Part shown: positions 1 through 12,595 of the stretch, one piece after another
Position numbering within the stretch: position 1 is the first letter of the stretch
Layout: the number at the start of each line of letters is the position of its first letter
Assembly (NCBI RefSeq): GCF_002865645.1
Contig: NW_020194619.1
Coordinates: 1,896,442-1,960,441, forward strand
Direction of reading: 5' to 3'
Origin: Hyaloscypha bicolor E
Lineage: Eukaryota; Ascomycota; Leotiomycetes; Helotiales; Hyaloscyphaceae
Length of the DNA: 64,000 nt
Notes under the pieces: generated by a model
Seen by the model: only the letters and a program-made list of their open reading frames with translations
Database searches by the model: none
Told to the model about the DNA's origin: nothing
Position numbers and translations under genes: made by a program

Positions 1-1385
1 ACAGCTTGATTTGGAGATGCCCAGGACCAGGTGGGTGCATGGCAAGGTGGGGGCACTCTGAAGTCAGTCCCTCGAAAGTGAAGGTTCCTCAACGGCGCTA
101 CCTGGATGCCAGGATTCCAGGTGGGAACAAGTAGTCGACGCATCAAAGAGCTCTTTTCATGAATATATAACATCCTTTATATTCGTATTTGCATCGAATC
201 TCGCAAGTCACACTCTTCAAAAGCTGTATGACCCCAAAAAATGATCCTCTGATCATATGGCTTAGATGGCAATGTCAACACCTCAAAATACAATTCAAAC
301 AGCTGGAGTAATTTTACAAATGTGTTACAAGCTACCATTTGCCACAGTCGACAGTGTTGGGCACGCATCTCCTTGTGATGCGCCTGAAAGTGTAGCATTT
401 ATTGCTGAATATTTGGTTCGTGCAACCAGTAGTAAAGATGTTGCCTGTCCATAAACATCTTGGTTGAGAAGAAGTAAGTATGGTCTTGAGATCGTATATT
501 TGTGCCTTGAAACGGCAAGTTCAAGAGCTAGAGGAAATATCTACTAAAAAAAATCTCTAAAGCATAAGCTTCCTAAATCTTCACCATGTTGTCCTATGGA
601 TCTTCATTCCTTAGAACCTACCACGAAGGAACTCGTTCTAGGCGTTGGCTCAACTTACCATTCATCTTCGCTAGACCTTCCAGTGCCTCAAGAGACCAAT
701 CAGGGGGCTGTGTTTCCTCCAAGCTGATACTTCAAAGGTTAAAGACAACACTTTTTGTAAAACAAGGCCTAACTAAGATGCCGCGCTACGACTTCAGAGC
801 TCGCCTATTCCAAAACTTAGAGCAAGGTCATGACTTTGAGAGTGTGGTTTCTTACTTCCAAACAATTGTGCAGGCAAATCATTCTCCGCACAGGCTTAGG
901 AGGCGTATGTGAGGGGCCTTTTTTTCTTGGCGCCTGCAGAATCACTTGAGGGAGGGAGGCCTATGGATTTCCTGAGTACACGAATTCTGTGATACGGGAT
1001 GTAGTAAACAAGAGAAACCCAAGTTCTTCCATCAGTAATAGGCATTGAGCGAGCGAAGGCCGTGCGGAAGGTTCGTCCCGTGGAAAAATTAATTTTGCGG
1101 GGTGATCTGCAAGCTACCCCACCTACCACATTCGGCCATTATCCGGGGGTTTGTCATCCGAACTTCAACAACAGCTCCTGCAAGGCTCAACAACGATGTC
1201 ATCTTTCGGAAGAAGTGTTATTTTGCACCTTTGCTGGGGCTGCCATTAGTTGGAAGTGACCAACAGGCGCCGATGTGGTGGTAAATGAAATTTTGGCTCT
1301 ACATAAAACACCTTCACCCCTACATTAAGCTCCAAACAAGTTTCAAGAAGCCATTTCTATAATTCCCCATAAGCTCCCAGACATA
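1..1385. other. Intergenic region, no supported gene
   Basis: I see no recognisable protein here. A 108-codon open frame with a proper ATG (586-912, plus) exists, but it has no domain, no family resemblance and no splice structure that improves it. It could be a small hypothetical gene or chance. The final 120 bases before 1386 are likely the promoter and 5' leader of the polygalacturonase gene. Confidence 0.4.
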
Positions 1386-2759
1386 ATGACATTCAAGATG
1401 GTCGCCATCATTCCTCTACTTTCTTTCTTAGTCCTGGCAATCAAGTTTGTTTCTGGGGCCTCCCCGCATCCTCCACCAAGAAGCAAAACCTGTGTTGTTC
1501 CATCAAAATACCTCGCCTCGAATGGCACTGCAGATGACTCCCCCGCAATCGTTTCAGCATTAGCCAAATGCTCGAAGGACGCTGTAATTACTTTCTGTGA
1601 GGGAGTAAATTACAATATCTTCAACCCAATATCTGCCAAAAATTTGTCGAATGTCGAAATTCGAATGCGAGGCAACCTCCATCTACCTCAGAATATTACT
1701 GCTGTTCAAAAACTTGTCAACATTTCGAATGCTCTCACATATTTAACAACTTTATACTGGATCGCCGTCGCTGGTCCGTCTATAGACTACGTTAGTACAG
1801 ATAATGTTACGAACGGTTGGATCGACTCCTATGGGCAGGCGTGGTGGGACTTGAATCCCGTCAATGGAACAGGAACGCTGCTTCGACCTCACCTGCTCAG
1901 CTTCAACACCACGAATGTCTCTCTCCGACATTTCAAATCCCGCAAACCTATTGCCTGGAACGTCCAATTAATCGGCAACAACATCACCGTTAGTGACGCA
2001 ATCATCGACGCGTACTCAACAACTGCGAGTTTTCCCTTCAACACCGACAGTTTTGACGTGACGGGAACGAACATCAAAATCACTAACAGCGTAATATTCA
2101 ACGGTGACGATTCGATCGCTGTACAGTCTGGCTCACACAATGTCCTTTTTGAGAAAGCCACAATCGGATACCAAACCCACGGAATGAGCATCGGTTCCCT
2201 CGGCCAAAACCAAGCATCCTTCGCCAACGTCTCAAACATTACTTTCAACGATGTGGCAGTCATAAATGGTGTCTATGCAGCACGGTTCAAATCTTGGATC
2301 GGAGGTCAAGGTCTTGCTAAGAACATCACATGGTCCAATATCCGGTCTTACAACGTCTCCTTCCCTATCTTTGTCACACAAACATACTTCAACCAAGGGT
2401 CTTCTCAAACACAGCTTGAGACTGGTGGAGTTGTTGGTAGACCAAACAATTCCACGGTCATCATGAAAGATTTCATCTGGGTGAATTTTACGGGTACGAT
2501 TAACACATTCAGTCCTGGCGACGGAAGCTGTGTTACCGACCCATGTTGGTACAACGCCGGTCTGCCAGACTTGAAGCACACTGAAGCAATTATCGTAGAG
2601 TGCAATACGAATTCTTCTTGTTCGAACTTTGTGACGAAGAACATTGAGTTGTTCCCGCAGGATATGGAGGCTCCGACGGTGGTGTGCTTCAATGCCACGG
2701 CGGCCTTGAATCCGAAATTAGGGTTTGATTGCAGGAATGGCACGTTTATTCCAGCGTAA
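1386..2759 (+). CDS. Secreted glycoside hydrolase family 28 (exo-polygalacturonase-like)
   Basis: A single-exon gene for 457 residues. It should hydrolyse pectic galacturonan outside the cell. Residues 1-24 form a signal peptide (basic start, then a Leu/Val/Ile core ending near VSG-A). The GH28 signature residues are present: NTD at about 219-221, GDD at 240-242 (catalytic Asp pair), an HG motif at 265-266 followed by SIGSLG, and R-F-K at about 300-302 in the place of the usual RIK. The third motif reads THG rather than GHG, a small deviation. Many N-x-S/T sites fit a secreted glycoprotein. Length and the late Cys pairs fit fungal exo-acting members, but exo-rhamnogalacturonase or xylogalacturonase cannot be excluded. 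The next in-frame Met (codon 5) is an alternative start that leaves the signal peptide intact. No neighbour is obviously linked in function. Confidence 0.9.
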   Translation: MTFKMVAIIPLLSFLVLAIKFVSGASPHPPPRSKTCVVPSKYLASNGTADDSPAIVSALAKCSKDAVITFCEGVNYNIFNPISAKNLSNVEIRMRGNLHLPQNITAVQKLVNISNALTYLTTLYWIAVAGPSIDYVSTDNVTNGWIDSYGQAWWDLNPVNGTGTLLRPHLLSFNTTNVSLRHFKSRKPIAWNVQLIGNNITVSDAIIDAYSTTASFPFNTDSFDVTGTNIKITNSVIFNGDDSIAVQSGSHNVLFEKATIGYQTHGMSIGSLGQNQASFANVSNITFNDVAVINGVYAARFKSWIGGQGLAKNITWSNIRSYNVSFPIFVTQTYFNQGSSQTQLETGGVVGRPNNSTVIMKDFIWVNFTGTINTFSPGDGSCVTDPCWYNAGLPDLKHTEAIIVECNTNSSCSNFVTKNIELFPQDMEAPTVVCFNATAALNPKLGFDCRNGTFIPA

Positions 2760-2853
2760 TTAATTTTCTTGCAGATTTCATCTCAACAGAAATCCAAACA
2801 TCTTCCATTGCAGCAAAGTTCATCTCGTGATTTCAAAAGTGCACAATTCCTAA

Positions 2854-3662
2854 CTAAAACTCAAAGCCCTTAATGGAAAGACTCCTAATTACTATCCAAT
2901 TTGTCCATTTCCCAGCCCAAAATGTAGGTCCATTATCCCAAACACATTTCGCAATCTCATTCGGATATGCCTGTTGCTTCGTATAGTAAATATTTGGACC
3001 CGAAGCCTCCACAACCTGCCCACTTTATTGCTTGAAAGAAGTCTATTGAAGGCGCATGATGGTGTTCATTAGAGTTTCGTATTTGTCAGGGGTGATTGGG
3101 ATGGGAGGCGCCACGAGTGGGGATTTCATGTTGCCTGGGTTGGAGTTCTAGATACTTTTAATTAGTGATAAGCGGCGAGGGCGAACATGAGGAGCTTACT
3201 GCTGTGATGTCATAAGTTTGAAAATATTCTGGTCTGAGAGCGCGCATAAGATCGACAAACTATTATTGCCTTGGCCAGTGGTTGGAAAGTGTAATTCTCA
3301 CTAGGAGTTATACACCATACCCCTTGCTTGCTTGCAGCGTAGACCGGATCGGGGTGAGTGCGTGAAGACCTCCTTTTGAGCTTGTGGTGACCTATTTTCT
3401 CGGTCAGAAAATCGCAGATGCTCAGAATGAAGTTTGAGGTACCCTCTTGAAACATAGTACGTTGAGAATCACAATCTGCAATATCAGTGTGGATCACAAC
3501 ACATCAATGCCCAGCTCTTTGGCAATGATTTCTCCGTTTTCGTTAATATCCGTCATTACAACCCGCCATTCTTTTCCAAAGTTCTTTGTGAGTACGAGTC
3601 CCACTCCTGACGCTGCTCCGGTGATGGCAGCCCCATTTATGGCTGTTTGGGAGTTGATTTTG
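2854..3662 (-). pseudogene. Short-chain dehydrogenase/reductase (SDR) pseudogene
   Basis: On the minus strand the nucleotide-binding start of a classical SDR is readable from about 3660 down (TGAASGVG glycine motif, then a VVMTDIN strand carrying the Asp expected for NAD choice). It has no initiator Met, and a TGA at 3494-3496 lies where a Trp codon would fit. The frame continues through a truncated middle (a KQGV segment at about 3320), then a clear 52-nt GT-AG intron, then a C-terminal block resembling the 15-hydroxyprostaglandin-dehydrogenase-like fungal SDRs (G-Q-V-V-E-A-S-G followed by the NE-I-A segment). Two further stops sit at 3043-3045 and 3025-3027. Part of the catalytic centre (Ser, YxxxK) seems to be missing. 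I infer a dead gene. Confidence 0.7.
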
Positions 3663-5088
3663 GCTCAATGAGTTCCAGAAACTTGAAGAGAGACCAGTAC
3701 ACTACCTCGACTAGATCTGGGAGTCTGGGAAAGTCTGTTAACCAAATTTTGTAGTGTAATGATGAAGTACGTCAATATTGTTTGGTAGATGGGTTGGTAA
3801 ATCGGTGGAAAGATGATGGGATATGGGTCAACAATGATGGAACGAATATGGGAGGACGACATAGCAGGATACGTAAGTTTCTTGAATAAAGCTGAATCGG
3901 ATCAACGCTGCGTTAAATCATAATTAGGGCAGCAATACAGGCATACAGATTTTGGTTTCTGGTAAAGAGAAATGTGTACATCAGCGAGCCCTCCGCCGAA
4001 ACCCGCCCAGAGAATTGTCAAGCCAAATCAACTGCGCCAATGAGCTTGCACTTTTGATCGAGAAATTTGGCGATCATACCGTGGCGCATCAACACTTCCT
4101 TGGCTGGGACTTCGCTATGGGACTTGGTATTTTGCGGCTGAGGAGCGGCTAGACAGCTGACAGTTGATGGAGCAAGGGGCAGGATATGCAGGCGTCGTAA
4201 AAGCAGCTTATTTTCCTTAGCTCAAAACCAATTCAAGAGCATAAGGCAGGCTCAAAAAACAGTTCCTACCCCAATGACATAGGATTATACACTGAAACCG
4301 AAGACTTTCACAGTTTACAATCGGAAGACTGTCAAACATCTCAACTAGCCGCCACGATCTCTGTGTCTGAAATTGGGATCTCGCTTACGTCCCAAGTTCA
4401 GACCCACTTTTAAGCGAGCCCCTTTTCGCGGAGACGTCGGAGAGCCTTCGAAGCACCACCGACAGCCGAGCCCAACACAAGAAAACAACTCAAGACTTTG
4501 AACACCTCACACTGTCTATTCACTTGCCAGAAATCGTCCTCCAACTAGATTGACCCCTTACGACCATTCCTCCGCTTCTTCCGGACCATTACCATTTGGA
4601 CAGTTCCCAGTCTCTCAACTTACATTCAGCCGGCTGATTCCTAGAGTAGTGTTGGAAAAGAAGCCTGCAGCCGTGAGCACAGCATTTCGAAACACAGTAA
4701 GGGATGGAATTTTCAATATGGGATGCCTAGCACTGAAAGCCAAACTCGCCAACCAGAGTGCAACGTAGTGCCACCCGCATGGCGGAATTCTCTTATACAC
4801 TGGATCGTTGTTGGGCCCTGGAATTGGACAATCCCCCACGCTGACATGGTTCCCCACAAGCGTGAGCTGACTGGAGATATAATACGGATGCTGGAGAAAG
4901 CCACTACGGGCTCCGTGACTTATCCCAATGAAGAATTTCTTGTATGATGGTAGGAAATGATTATATGCGAAGGCCTCGCAAACCATGAGCACATGAAGAA
5001 AAGAAGATCAATCATCGTGTATATACCTAGACCCCTGCTTGCATCCCCAACAAAACCCCAGAAAACAAAGGAAGAAAAGCCAGTGAGT
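3663..5088. other. Intergenic region, nothing recognised
   Basis: About 1.4 kb between the SDR relic and the 3' end of the NRPS-like gene. Both strands have only short open frames without domains, repeats or splice structure. I see nothing I can name. Confidence 0.5.
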
Positions 5089-8000
5089 TTATATACTCTC
5101 TAAAATGCCTAAAACCTCCTCCAACACCGCCCCCCTCTCCCCGGCTGCATCGATCGGCACCACATCGCCTTCCTCCACACCCCGGCCCTCGAGGGCCTCA
5201 AGCTGACTCTCCACCATCGCCGTCCCCATATAATGCCCCTCCCTCCCCCCAAGCCTCTCCCTCAACACCCTCGCCTCAGACTCCAGCATCAAAAACACAG
5301 CTCCCGTATCCCTGCTCTTCCTCAACTCATCCCTATAACTCCTCTTCAGCGCCGAGCACGTCACCACAATACTCTCCACCTCAGCCTCCCTCAACTTTAG
5401 CAGAGCGGTAGCTTGGATCGCCTCCAGCCAGAGCCAACTGTCTTGATCTGTGAGTGGAATTCCCGCTGCCATCTTTTGAATTGAGGAGGCGGAGTGGAGA
5501 CTGTCGCCTTCGATCCATGGGATGTTGAGGGCTTTCGAAACGCCAGTTGCGAGTGTGGATTTGCCGGAGCCGCAGGGCCCAGATATCACAATGATTCTCT
5601 TTTTCGCCAGGGAGGCAGAAGGGGTGGCCCACGAGGTGGCGAGGAAGTGGGAGACGAATTTGGAGACAAGAGATTGACTCAGGACTGGTGCGGAAGCGAG
5701 TGATGGGGAGAGGAATTGGGCGTAAGAGGTATCGTAGGTAAGACCAGTTCGAGGGAGATCATTGTCGTACTTGCTGACGAAAAATTCGAGGAGCTTGATG
5801 GGTGGGTTTGTGACGGGGTCTGGGTTTGAGGCTCGTAGTGCGGAAATCCATTCTTTCTGTGAGAGTTCTTTGAAGGAGAGACCAGCGTTGTGAAGTGCTG
5901 GCAAGAGGTCGCGTGTCCAGTGGAAGCTTTGGTGATTCACAACATTCATTACGCCTGCTCCAGCAGATCCGAGAGAAATGTCCGAAATAGTGGAAGCAAC
6001 GACGTCGACTGGTAGCCATAATGGACTCTCATCGAGCTTGGGAACGGCACCAACTGTCAACGCTGCTTGCATCATCAATGGAATGGCCTCGGTGGCATTC
6101 CAGATTCCGTGAACAGTGTCGGCAATGACTTGTCCAACCCGCAACACTCGTGTCTTGATGCGATACGACTTCGCTGCTTCAACGCAGATATGTTCCGTGA
6201 CGAGCTTCGACTGTGCGTATCCCATTCCTTGAGCATATTCGAGACTTTCCGGTAATGCTTCAGGAACGAATCCGCCCGTCGTACGAGCGACGGCACTGAC
6301 TGAAGAGCAAAAGTTGAATGTGGCGGGTTCAGTCCGTTGCGCTTTCAAGCAGAGTGTGAGCAAGTTGTTGGCACCTGCGATGCAATCGGCCTCAAATGAC
6401 CCAAGACTGAGGTTGAAATTGACGGACCAGGCGCAGTGCACAAGCCCAGTGATGTTGGATGCAATCTCAGCGTACGTCTCTGGACTAAGACCAAGTGAGG
6501 CGTCACCGAAGTTTGATGGAAATGCGGCGATCTTCCTCCGGGCATCAAGTGCAAGGCAGTGGTAAACAGAGCGCTCTCGCATCGAGCGTATGACTCGGAG
6601 GCGTGCATTGACTGGTGACGAGGCACGAACTAAACAGTAGACCTTCTTAACGTCTTCGCGAAGGACGAGTTGAGCGACAAGATGGGAACCAAGGGATCCA
6701 GTTGCGCCAGTTACAACCTGTTACTCAAAGGTTAGAAAATTAAATGCTGTCTTCCTTATGGAGACTAACCAGGTAGTTCCCTTCATTACTGTTCTCCACC
6801 GGAACATGTGGCTCGAAAACAGAGTACTTAGAGATCAGCTCTTGCATCTTATCGACAACAGAAACAATATCCGACTCCCCACCCGTCCGCATTCGATAAA
6901 GCTCCTCAGCCAATGCATGGATAGAAGGGAAATCAAAAACAATATTCAACCCCAACTTAGTTTTATTAGTCTGAATATTCTTGCTGAGCACAGTTCGGAG
7001 TTGAATCGCTTGCAGTGAATCAATGCCAATTGAAAAGAAGTCAGTGTCATCAGCAAGAAGACCCGAGGACGTGGTAGGAAGGATCTTAAGAAGCTCGATA
7101 CGAATGTATTCCTTCAGCTCTGATTCCGACAAGCACAGCTCGCCAGATGGAACATCGGCAGAGTCATAGACTTTTTCGATTTCGGCTTCGAATTGCCGGT
7201 AAAAGGCTGCTCGGATCACGGTTCCTTTGTCTGTTCGAGGGTATTCAGATCCCACTGGCAGGACTTCAACCATATCCAGAGTCATCTGAGCGTAGCCTGG
7301 CATGTCTTTATTCGCCTCGTTCAAAGCGGGGACAAGCTCTCTCCGGATATCGTCATTTGATAAATCCTTTGCAGCTTCTGAGGGGACGATCATTAATCCC
7401 GGACGAGCTTTCCCGCTACCAAACAACACAGCCTCAGCAACTAGCTTCTCATGCCTGATTAAATGCTCAAATGTATTGGGAACAATCTTCTCGCCATTCA
7501 CCAAAACGATGGTGTCATCCAAACGAGCGAAGTATTTCCAAGCGTTCGGAATCGTGGGGTGAGGAGTGAAGAGATCCTTGGTAGCGTACGAGCCATCTGG
7601 TCGGTTTGATGCCACCTTTGAGGTCCAGCCATCAAGGACAACGAGTTCAAAGATTCCTGGATTGCGCTCTTCCCATTGCAGATATGGCTTCACGGCATCT
7701 CCGGCACGGACGTAATCCCAAGCCTTGTCACCCGGTTCTCGGAAAGATGTCATGAGCTGTCCAGTTTCGGTGCTATCGAAATCAGTAAATTGAATGAAGA
7801 CAGCAATTGGGTTGCTCACGTCCCATAATGGCTAATCAGGTTGACTCCATGATCGACCAATTTGTCACCCAAAGCATTCGGACATGCTGATCCCCCAAAC
7901 ATCACCACCTTTGGTTTCGCCAACGCTTCAATACCCTCAGAGCTTTCTCCAAGAAGCTTGAGCGCATACGGAACCCCATAAAAGATATCAAATCGGTACT

Positions 8001-8874
8001 TCTGCATGATGCTGAGAAGATTTTGGTAGGTGAGCGGTAAGCCTGCGCTATACATGTAGATCTGCTTTTTCGAATAGATCGAGCGGAAGACGCTGCTGAT
8101 TCCATGGGCGTGATAGAGGGGAAGTGTGATGAAACCTCGTAGATTAAGGTTCGAAGCGTAGTTATTCAAGGCTGCACTGTGAGTTTGGTAAATCGGCTTT
8201 GGCAAACCCGTCGAGCCGCTGGAATGGATGATCCATGAGATCTTTTTGGATTCAACTTCTGGCTGGAGATGTTGACATAGTCGGGTATCAATGTTTTCGT
8301 CGTCGATCGGGAAGTTATATGACTCGGCTTCAGTAATCTCGTGAATTTCGACGGAATTGCAGGTCTCCTTGACCTGCGCAGCGGTTTCGCGGAATGAAGA
8401 GTCAATTAAAATATGCTTTGCCCCAGTTGTCTCCAGGAGGGAAACGTAGGCCGCAATGGATATCCGTGTTGACATAAAGAGAACCGTGTGGCCCAGCTTG
8501 GCCAAAGCCAGGATGCTAATGAAGTATTCGAAATTTGAAGGACCCAGCAATCCCACAACGGTTTCGGGATCTGATGAGGATGACCTTTGTGGCATAAGAA
8601 TTTTATATTTTTGAGCAACACGGTGCGCAAAAATGTTGATTTGCCGCGTAGTGTAGTCCACATATTCGAGGCCTGAGGAGGGGTATGAGATTATTGCTTC
8701 TCTGGGTATTTCTTGTGAGCGTTGTCGGACAAGCTCATCAATGGTGAAGGGTGGCCTTGACTCGATCTCAGGTTCTTGGGTGGGAAGAATCGTTTCTAGT
8801 GTCTTCACCTGAGACTTCCATGAAAAGCTCTCGCCTGCAGAAGGGAGAGCTACATTAACGGCGAACGGTGGCAT
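5089..8874 (-). CDS. NRPS-like adenylation-carrier-reductase enzyme with a C-terminal gluconokinase-type domain
   Basis: Three exons, 8874-7820, 7772-6770 and 6717-5089, joined by a 47-nt and a 52-nt GT-AG intron. The join is in phase and gives 1228 residues. The first intron lies inside the adenylation core motif, which reads Y-G-T-T-E-T-G only after splicing. Order: adenylation domain about 40-560 (SGSTGLPKP loop, RTDKG with Lys near 534); carrier domain with G-I-D-S-L, phosphopantetheine Ser about 604; NAD(P)-binding thioester-reductase domain from about 687 (VTGATGSLG, later YAQSK with Tyr about 853 and Lys about 857); then about 1059-1228 a gluconate-kinase fold (P-loop GPCGSGKST at 1066-1074, GDSLH, KMAAGIPLTD, CSALKRSYRD, GHYM). 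Such A-T-R enzymes activate a carboxylic acid and release it as an aldehyde or alcohol. Why a sugar-acid kinase is attached is unknown. The substrate cannot be read from sequence. Confidence 0.9.
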
Positions 8875-9958
8875 ATTGCTGTGTGAAGAGTGGAGTGCTC
8901 GTGGTGAACAGGATGTCTTCTAGGGATTGCCTTGGAAACCACGAGATATCATGATGTTCTTTTTCAAACACTGCTTGGGTACATATGCATCTTGCCTGAG
9001 ACGAAACTCACAGTGCAGGGTAGCCGCGAGGTCCGCCAAAAGCCCCCACTGTTTTCCATACCGAAGGCGATTGTCTAGTTCCGGGCATGGCAGGGCCTGG
9101 TTTGAGTCTTGGGGTGGGGGCAATGTGGTTACTCGCCCGGATCTGCAATGCGCTGGAGGGTGAAGTGGTGCCAATGCTTGGGCGTTGATCTCCGGTGTGG
9201 TAAAAGGCTGCAGCGCCGGAAATGCGCCCTTTAGGCTCGGAAACCTGCTGAGCACGGTGAAACTTAGGCCCCACAATTCGCCCAGATCCCACAATTTTTG
9301 CGCCCATTTGCCACCCTGATGGTGAAGTCATTCTGGGGTATCCAAGGCTGCCCTCCTCGGGGTTTGAAGGGTTCACCGTACCTGGTTCGTCCCCTTCTCT
9401 TTTCCGGACCCCGGCTGAGCACTTTTGGCAGCCGATCAAGTGGCCAGACAAGAGAAAGGAGGAAGGTCCAAGGTCCAGGCCGTGAGAACTGAAGCTTTCG
9501 CCGTTGATTCATGTCTTATCAGTGCCAGTTGTGTTTGCCAAGTTTATCTTTGCATTTCATGATTTCACCAGTCATACAGTCATTGATCTCACATAGAATT
9601 GCGACTTCCGTAGTGCCGGTGAAATTCAACCGCTTGAGAGGAAGGCTTCGTTGCTGTTGAAATTGTGACGCCAGACCCCCAACCAGCCTGCAGGCTATAA
9701 CTCCCCGCCTGTGAAAATGGACTTGCTGAACCACCCCAAAAATAAAAACCGTCGATATCATTAAAAATAGCCCAACCTCTTGTGCCGATCAAGTTCCTTT
9801 GCGTCTCTTGGTCCGAGTCCTCTTACACTTGCCAACTATCGTATACAAGTCCATCTGGCCACGCTATTGCCTAAAAATACTTTATCAGCGCCATCACTAA
9901 TGATTCGAATGGAGTAACTTACACAAGCATCAAGTTCCGCCCAACCCACAAGTTCGCC
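8875..9958. other. Intergenic region between NRPS-like gene and regulator
   Basis: About 1.1 kb holding the upstream region of the NRPS-like gene (transcribed leftwards) and the 3' flank of the regulator gene. Overlapping open frames at about 9000-9500 on both strands are GC-driven and show no domain. I find no protein or RNA gene here. Confidence 0.5.
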
Positions 9959-12595
9959 TTAAGGACCGAACAATTCGAGATCCAGCATAGAATCATCAAA
10001 TGTTTGAGTAGGAGCGTTAGATATCCTGAAATCACCAGGGATATTGCCTTGGCTATAACTGTGCGGCATCAGTCCTTGATTCTCTTGCCCAAGTAATTGA
10101 CCCATGGCCCCAAAGTCCATAGGATAAGCAGCGTTATTAACAGGCGTCCGATTTGGAGTTCTGCCAGAAGAATCCATTAAATAGGGTGCTCTGGGCTCCG
10201 CTTGTTCCTGGACCATAACCTCGGGTTTGCTAAGCGTGCTGTTTGACGGCGGCGTAGCTCCGTCCAGGCGGAGGAGAACTTCTTTCTTCAACTCATCTAA
10301 GATAATGTTGTATCTTCTGAAGGGCGAACTTGGGGCAGTAGTTGCATAGATATTTCCTTGGCATCTTTCCGCTGCTTCGAACTGCTGTAGATGAGGGCTC
10401 GTTCCATTGTTGGACCGCTCTGGCTGCTCGCCGGGTTGACTTTGCTGGATAGCATAGACGTAAAGGGTAGAAATAGCACAAAAAGAAATATAATGAGTGA
10501 ACCAAAACGGTTTCCGCATCCTGCTTTGCTAAATGAACCCATTGACAGTTTCCACCACCGCGGACGCGGCATCAATGCATTCTTTGAGGCTAGATTCTAG
10601 CTTGCCAGAAGGAGCGTTTTGGGATCGATTTAAATCTGCAAAGCTGCTGAGGAGAGATGGAGGATTTGCAAGTATTAGGGCATTGAGGTATGCTAATCTC
10701 AACACAGTGCTTTGGCGTTGAAAGATAGGTATCAACATGGCAGGATCTACCTTGTCGGGTTCTAGGAATGGCGGGAGAGATCCTTTCCAGGCTTTCAACT
10801 CTGCAGTGATTTGCTGTGCGGTTTCCATCCAGTCGGTATTTGGAATATTGTTCGTGGGGTAAAGATCGCTGGATATTTTCCCAACAATTCTGGCCAATCT
10901 GTGATTCTGTTTAGTGTATGTAGTATCACGTTATGTCAAGAGATGGAAGGAAAAGAAATGCTGGAACATAGCGAGTGACGTACTTTGCATGGAATACTGG
11001 TCCGTCCGAAACACACTGACTCTGCGCGGCCTTCGGTTTTGATGAGTCGGAGGTCGAGTCAGCCTCATTGAGTCGCTCGGGAAAATGTTGGTCGATATCC
11101 TCATCTCGAAAAACTCTGGGTCGACCTAAGATGATACTGAGGTACTTGTCAAGTATGTATGCACTCCAGAAGACTCGTTTTCGCATCTCAACCTCAGCCA
11201 AGCTTGACGAACCTCCAAAAGATTGGGAGAATTTCTTCCGGTGGATACCCAGGGCGAGGGCCATTTGGCTTGCCGTTCCAAAGGTGTACCAAGCTTGATT
11301 TATCCGCGATGATCCCAACAGGTAGATGCATTGTGCCAACCTCGCCTGGACTGATTCTAACCGTACGGGGCCTGTTTCCTCTGCTATTCTCCGTTCAGCT
11401 GCCGCAAAGTAGACCCCACTACGAGACGTTAGCAAGATCATGATAATAGCCTAGCAAAAAAATCACCTCTGCTCGCAATCATCAGCCTCTGAATCAATCA
11501 GGGAGCCTGTAGCGTCTTCTTCATACAAAGTTGCCGTTGCAAGAGTCAGCAAAACCAGAGCAGCTTTTGCGTTTGAAAGTCGCGGTATATTGGCCGCCCT
11601 GTTTTCATTTTTGTCACATATCCGGTCCAGCCAGATTTCCACGGTGGCACGATGCAAGAATCTGTACGTCGGCATAGCGAAATCAAAGTATCTGTCGACA
11701 AGATGCTTGGCTTGCTGCCTGGGAGGGAAAGTCAAGTCGGAAGCGGAGTACTTTGGATAGTAGCCATCTCCGAAAGAGAAGACCGATGATTGCGGGGAGC
11801 CTTTCCCGTTGACATTGCTTGAAATCGTTGCGGCAAAGTCCTGTTTGAACCGTCTCTGTGCTCGATGGAGGAAGGCGATCCCGGATGTTGGACCGATATA
11901 GTGACCCTCAAAGCGGGTTTCCTCGGGCTCCTGAGAACTTCGCGAGGACTTTCTTTGCTGGTTTGAGATAGGCACATCATCTGATCGATTTGCTGCAGGT
12001 CGGGCCGAAGCCTTTCCATGTTGTAAATGAGGACTCACTGCTGATGTTGACCTGACAGACTCATGACTTGAGGTCTGAAAAGTTTCTGCTGGCTCTGGAG
12101 ATGGAGGTTTCCCTCTTCTATGGAGCGCATTGTACTTGCAGGCAAGGCCTTGGCTGCTACATCGACTGCATGGCTGGGTTCCTGTGCAACGGAGTTTACG
12201 CCTAAGGTAACGTCAGTCCTTTCAAGGCTAAAACAGCAATAACGTAGTAAAGGCTGTCAGAAACTGCAAGGGCCAACCCACGACTTGCAGATGTCACATG
12301 CTCTACTGACTTTCTTTCGTTCCTCCTTCTTCAAAACTCTAGAGGAAACCGAACGTTTTCTCTTTGCCCCTAATTGGTCGGAAGTGTGTGACATTGGTGG
12401 TCTAGCATTTGAGGATTCATGAGGTTGAGCGTCCTGTGAATGCGAATCCGAGCCATGCCTTTGATGATAAACCCTCTCGGGATCATTTGTGAAGCGTTGC
12501 GGGGACTGACTGGAATTGCCTTGGGACGGATGGGGAAAAGCTTGACCTGGGGCTTGACCGTAATTGGGCAGATATTGCGGAGGAGACAAGTTCAT
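9959..12595 (-). CDS. Zn2Cys6 transcription factor with an in-frame stop codon
   Basis: Four exons, 12595-12282, 12201-11467, 11418-10984 and 10898-9959, keep one frame across introns of 80, 48 and 85 nt. The joins create a perfect zinc cluster, with Cys at about 100, 103, 110, 116, 119 and 126 (spacing 2-6-5-2-6), preceded by a basic KRKR/KKEERKK stretch. After it comes a fungal-specific transcription factor region (about 250-600: RYFDFAMPTYRFLHR, then FGTASQMALALGIHR and the MRKRVFWSAYILDKYLSI type helix). At 10531-10529 a TAG interrupts the frame at codon 618 of 807; the rest (WFTHYISFCAISTLYVYAIQ and a Ser/Pro tail) stays open and family-like to 9959. Either the protein is cut by 190 residues or the gene is dying. 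The start is uncertain: an upstream open stretch to about 12890 lacks a good ATG but could be an extra exon. It probably regulates neighbouring genes. Confidence 0.8.

Noticed and set aside
1343..2743. Minus-strand open frames over the GH28 gene
   Set aside because: They are shadows of a strongly supported plus-strand gene and show no domain.
5089..5640. Gluconokinase as a separate downstream gene
   Set aside because: There is no stop, intron or in-frame start with leader between the reductase and kinase parts; the frame is continuous over 543 codons of the last exon.
9008..9512. Overlapping 80-147 codon frames on the minus strand
   Set aside because: No family resemblance, low-complexity Pro/Gly/Arg composition and several overlapping alternatives; most lack an ATG.
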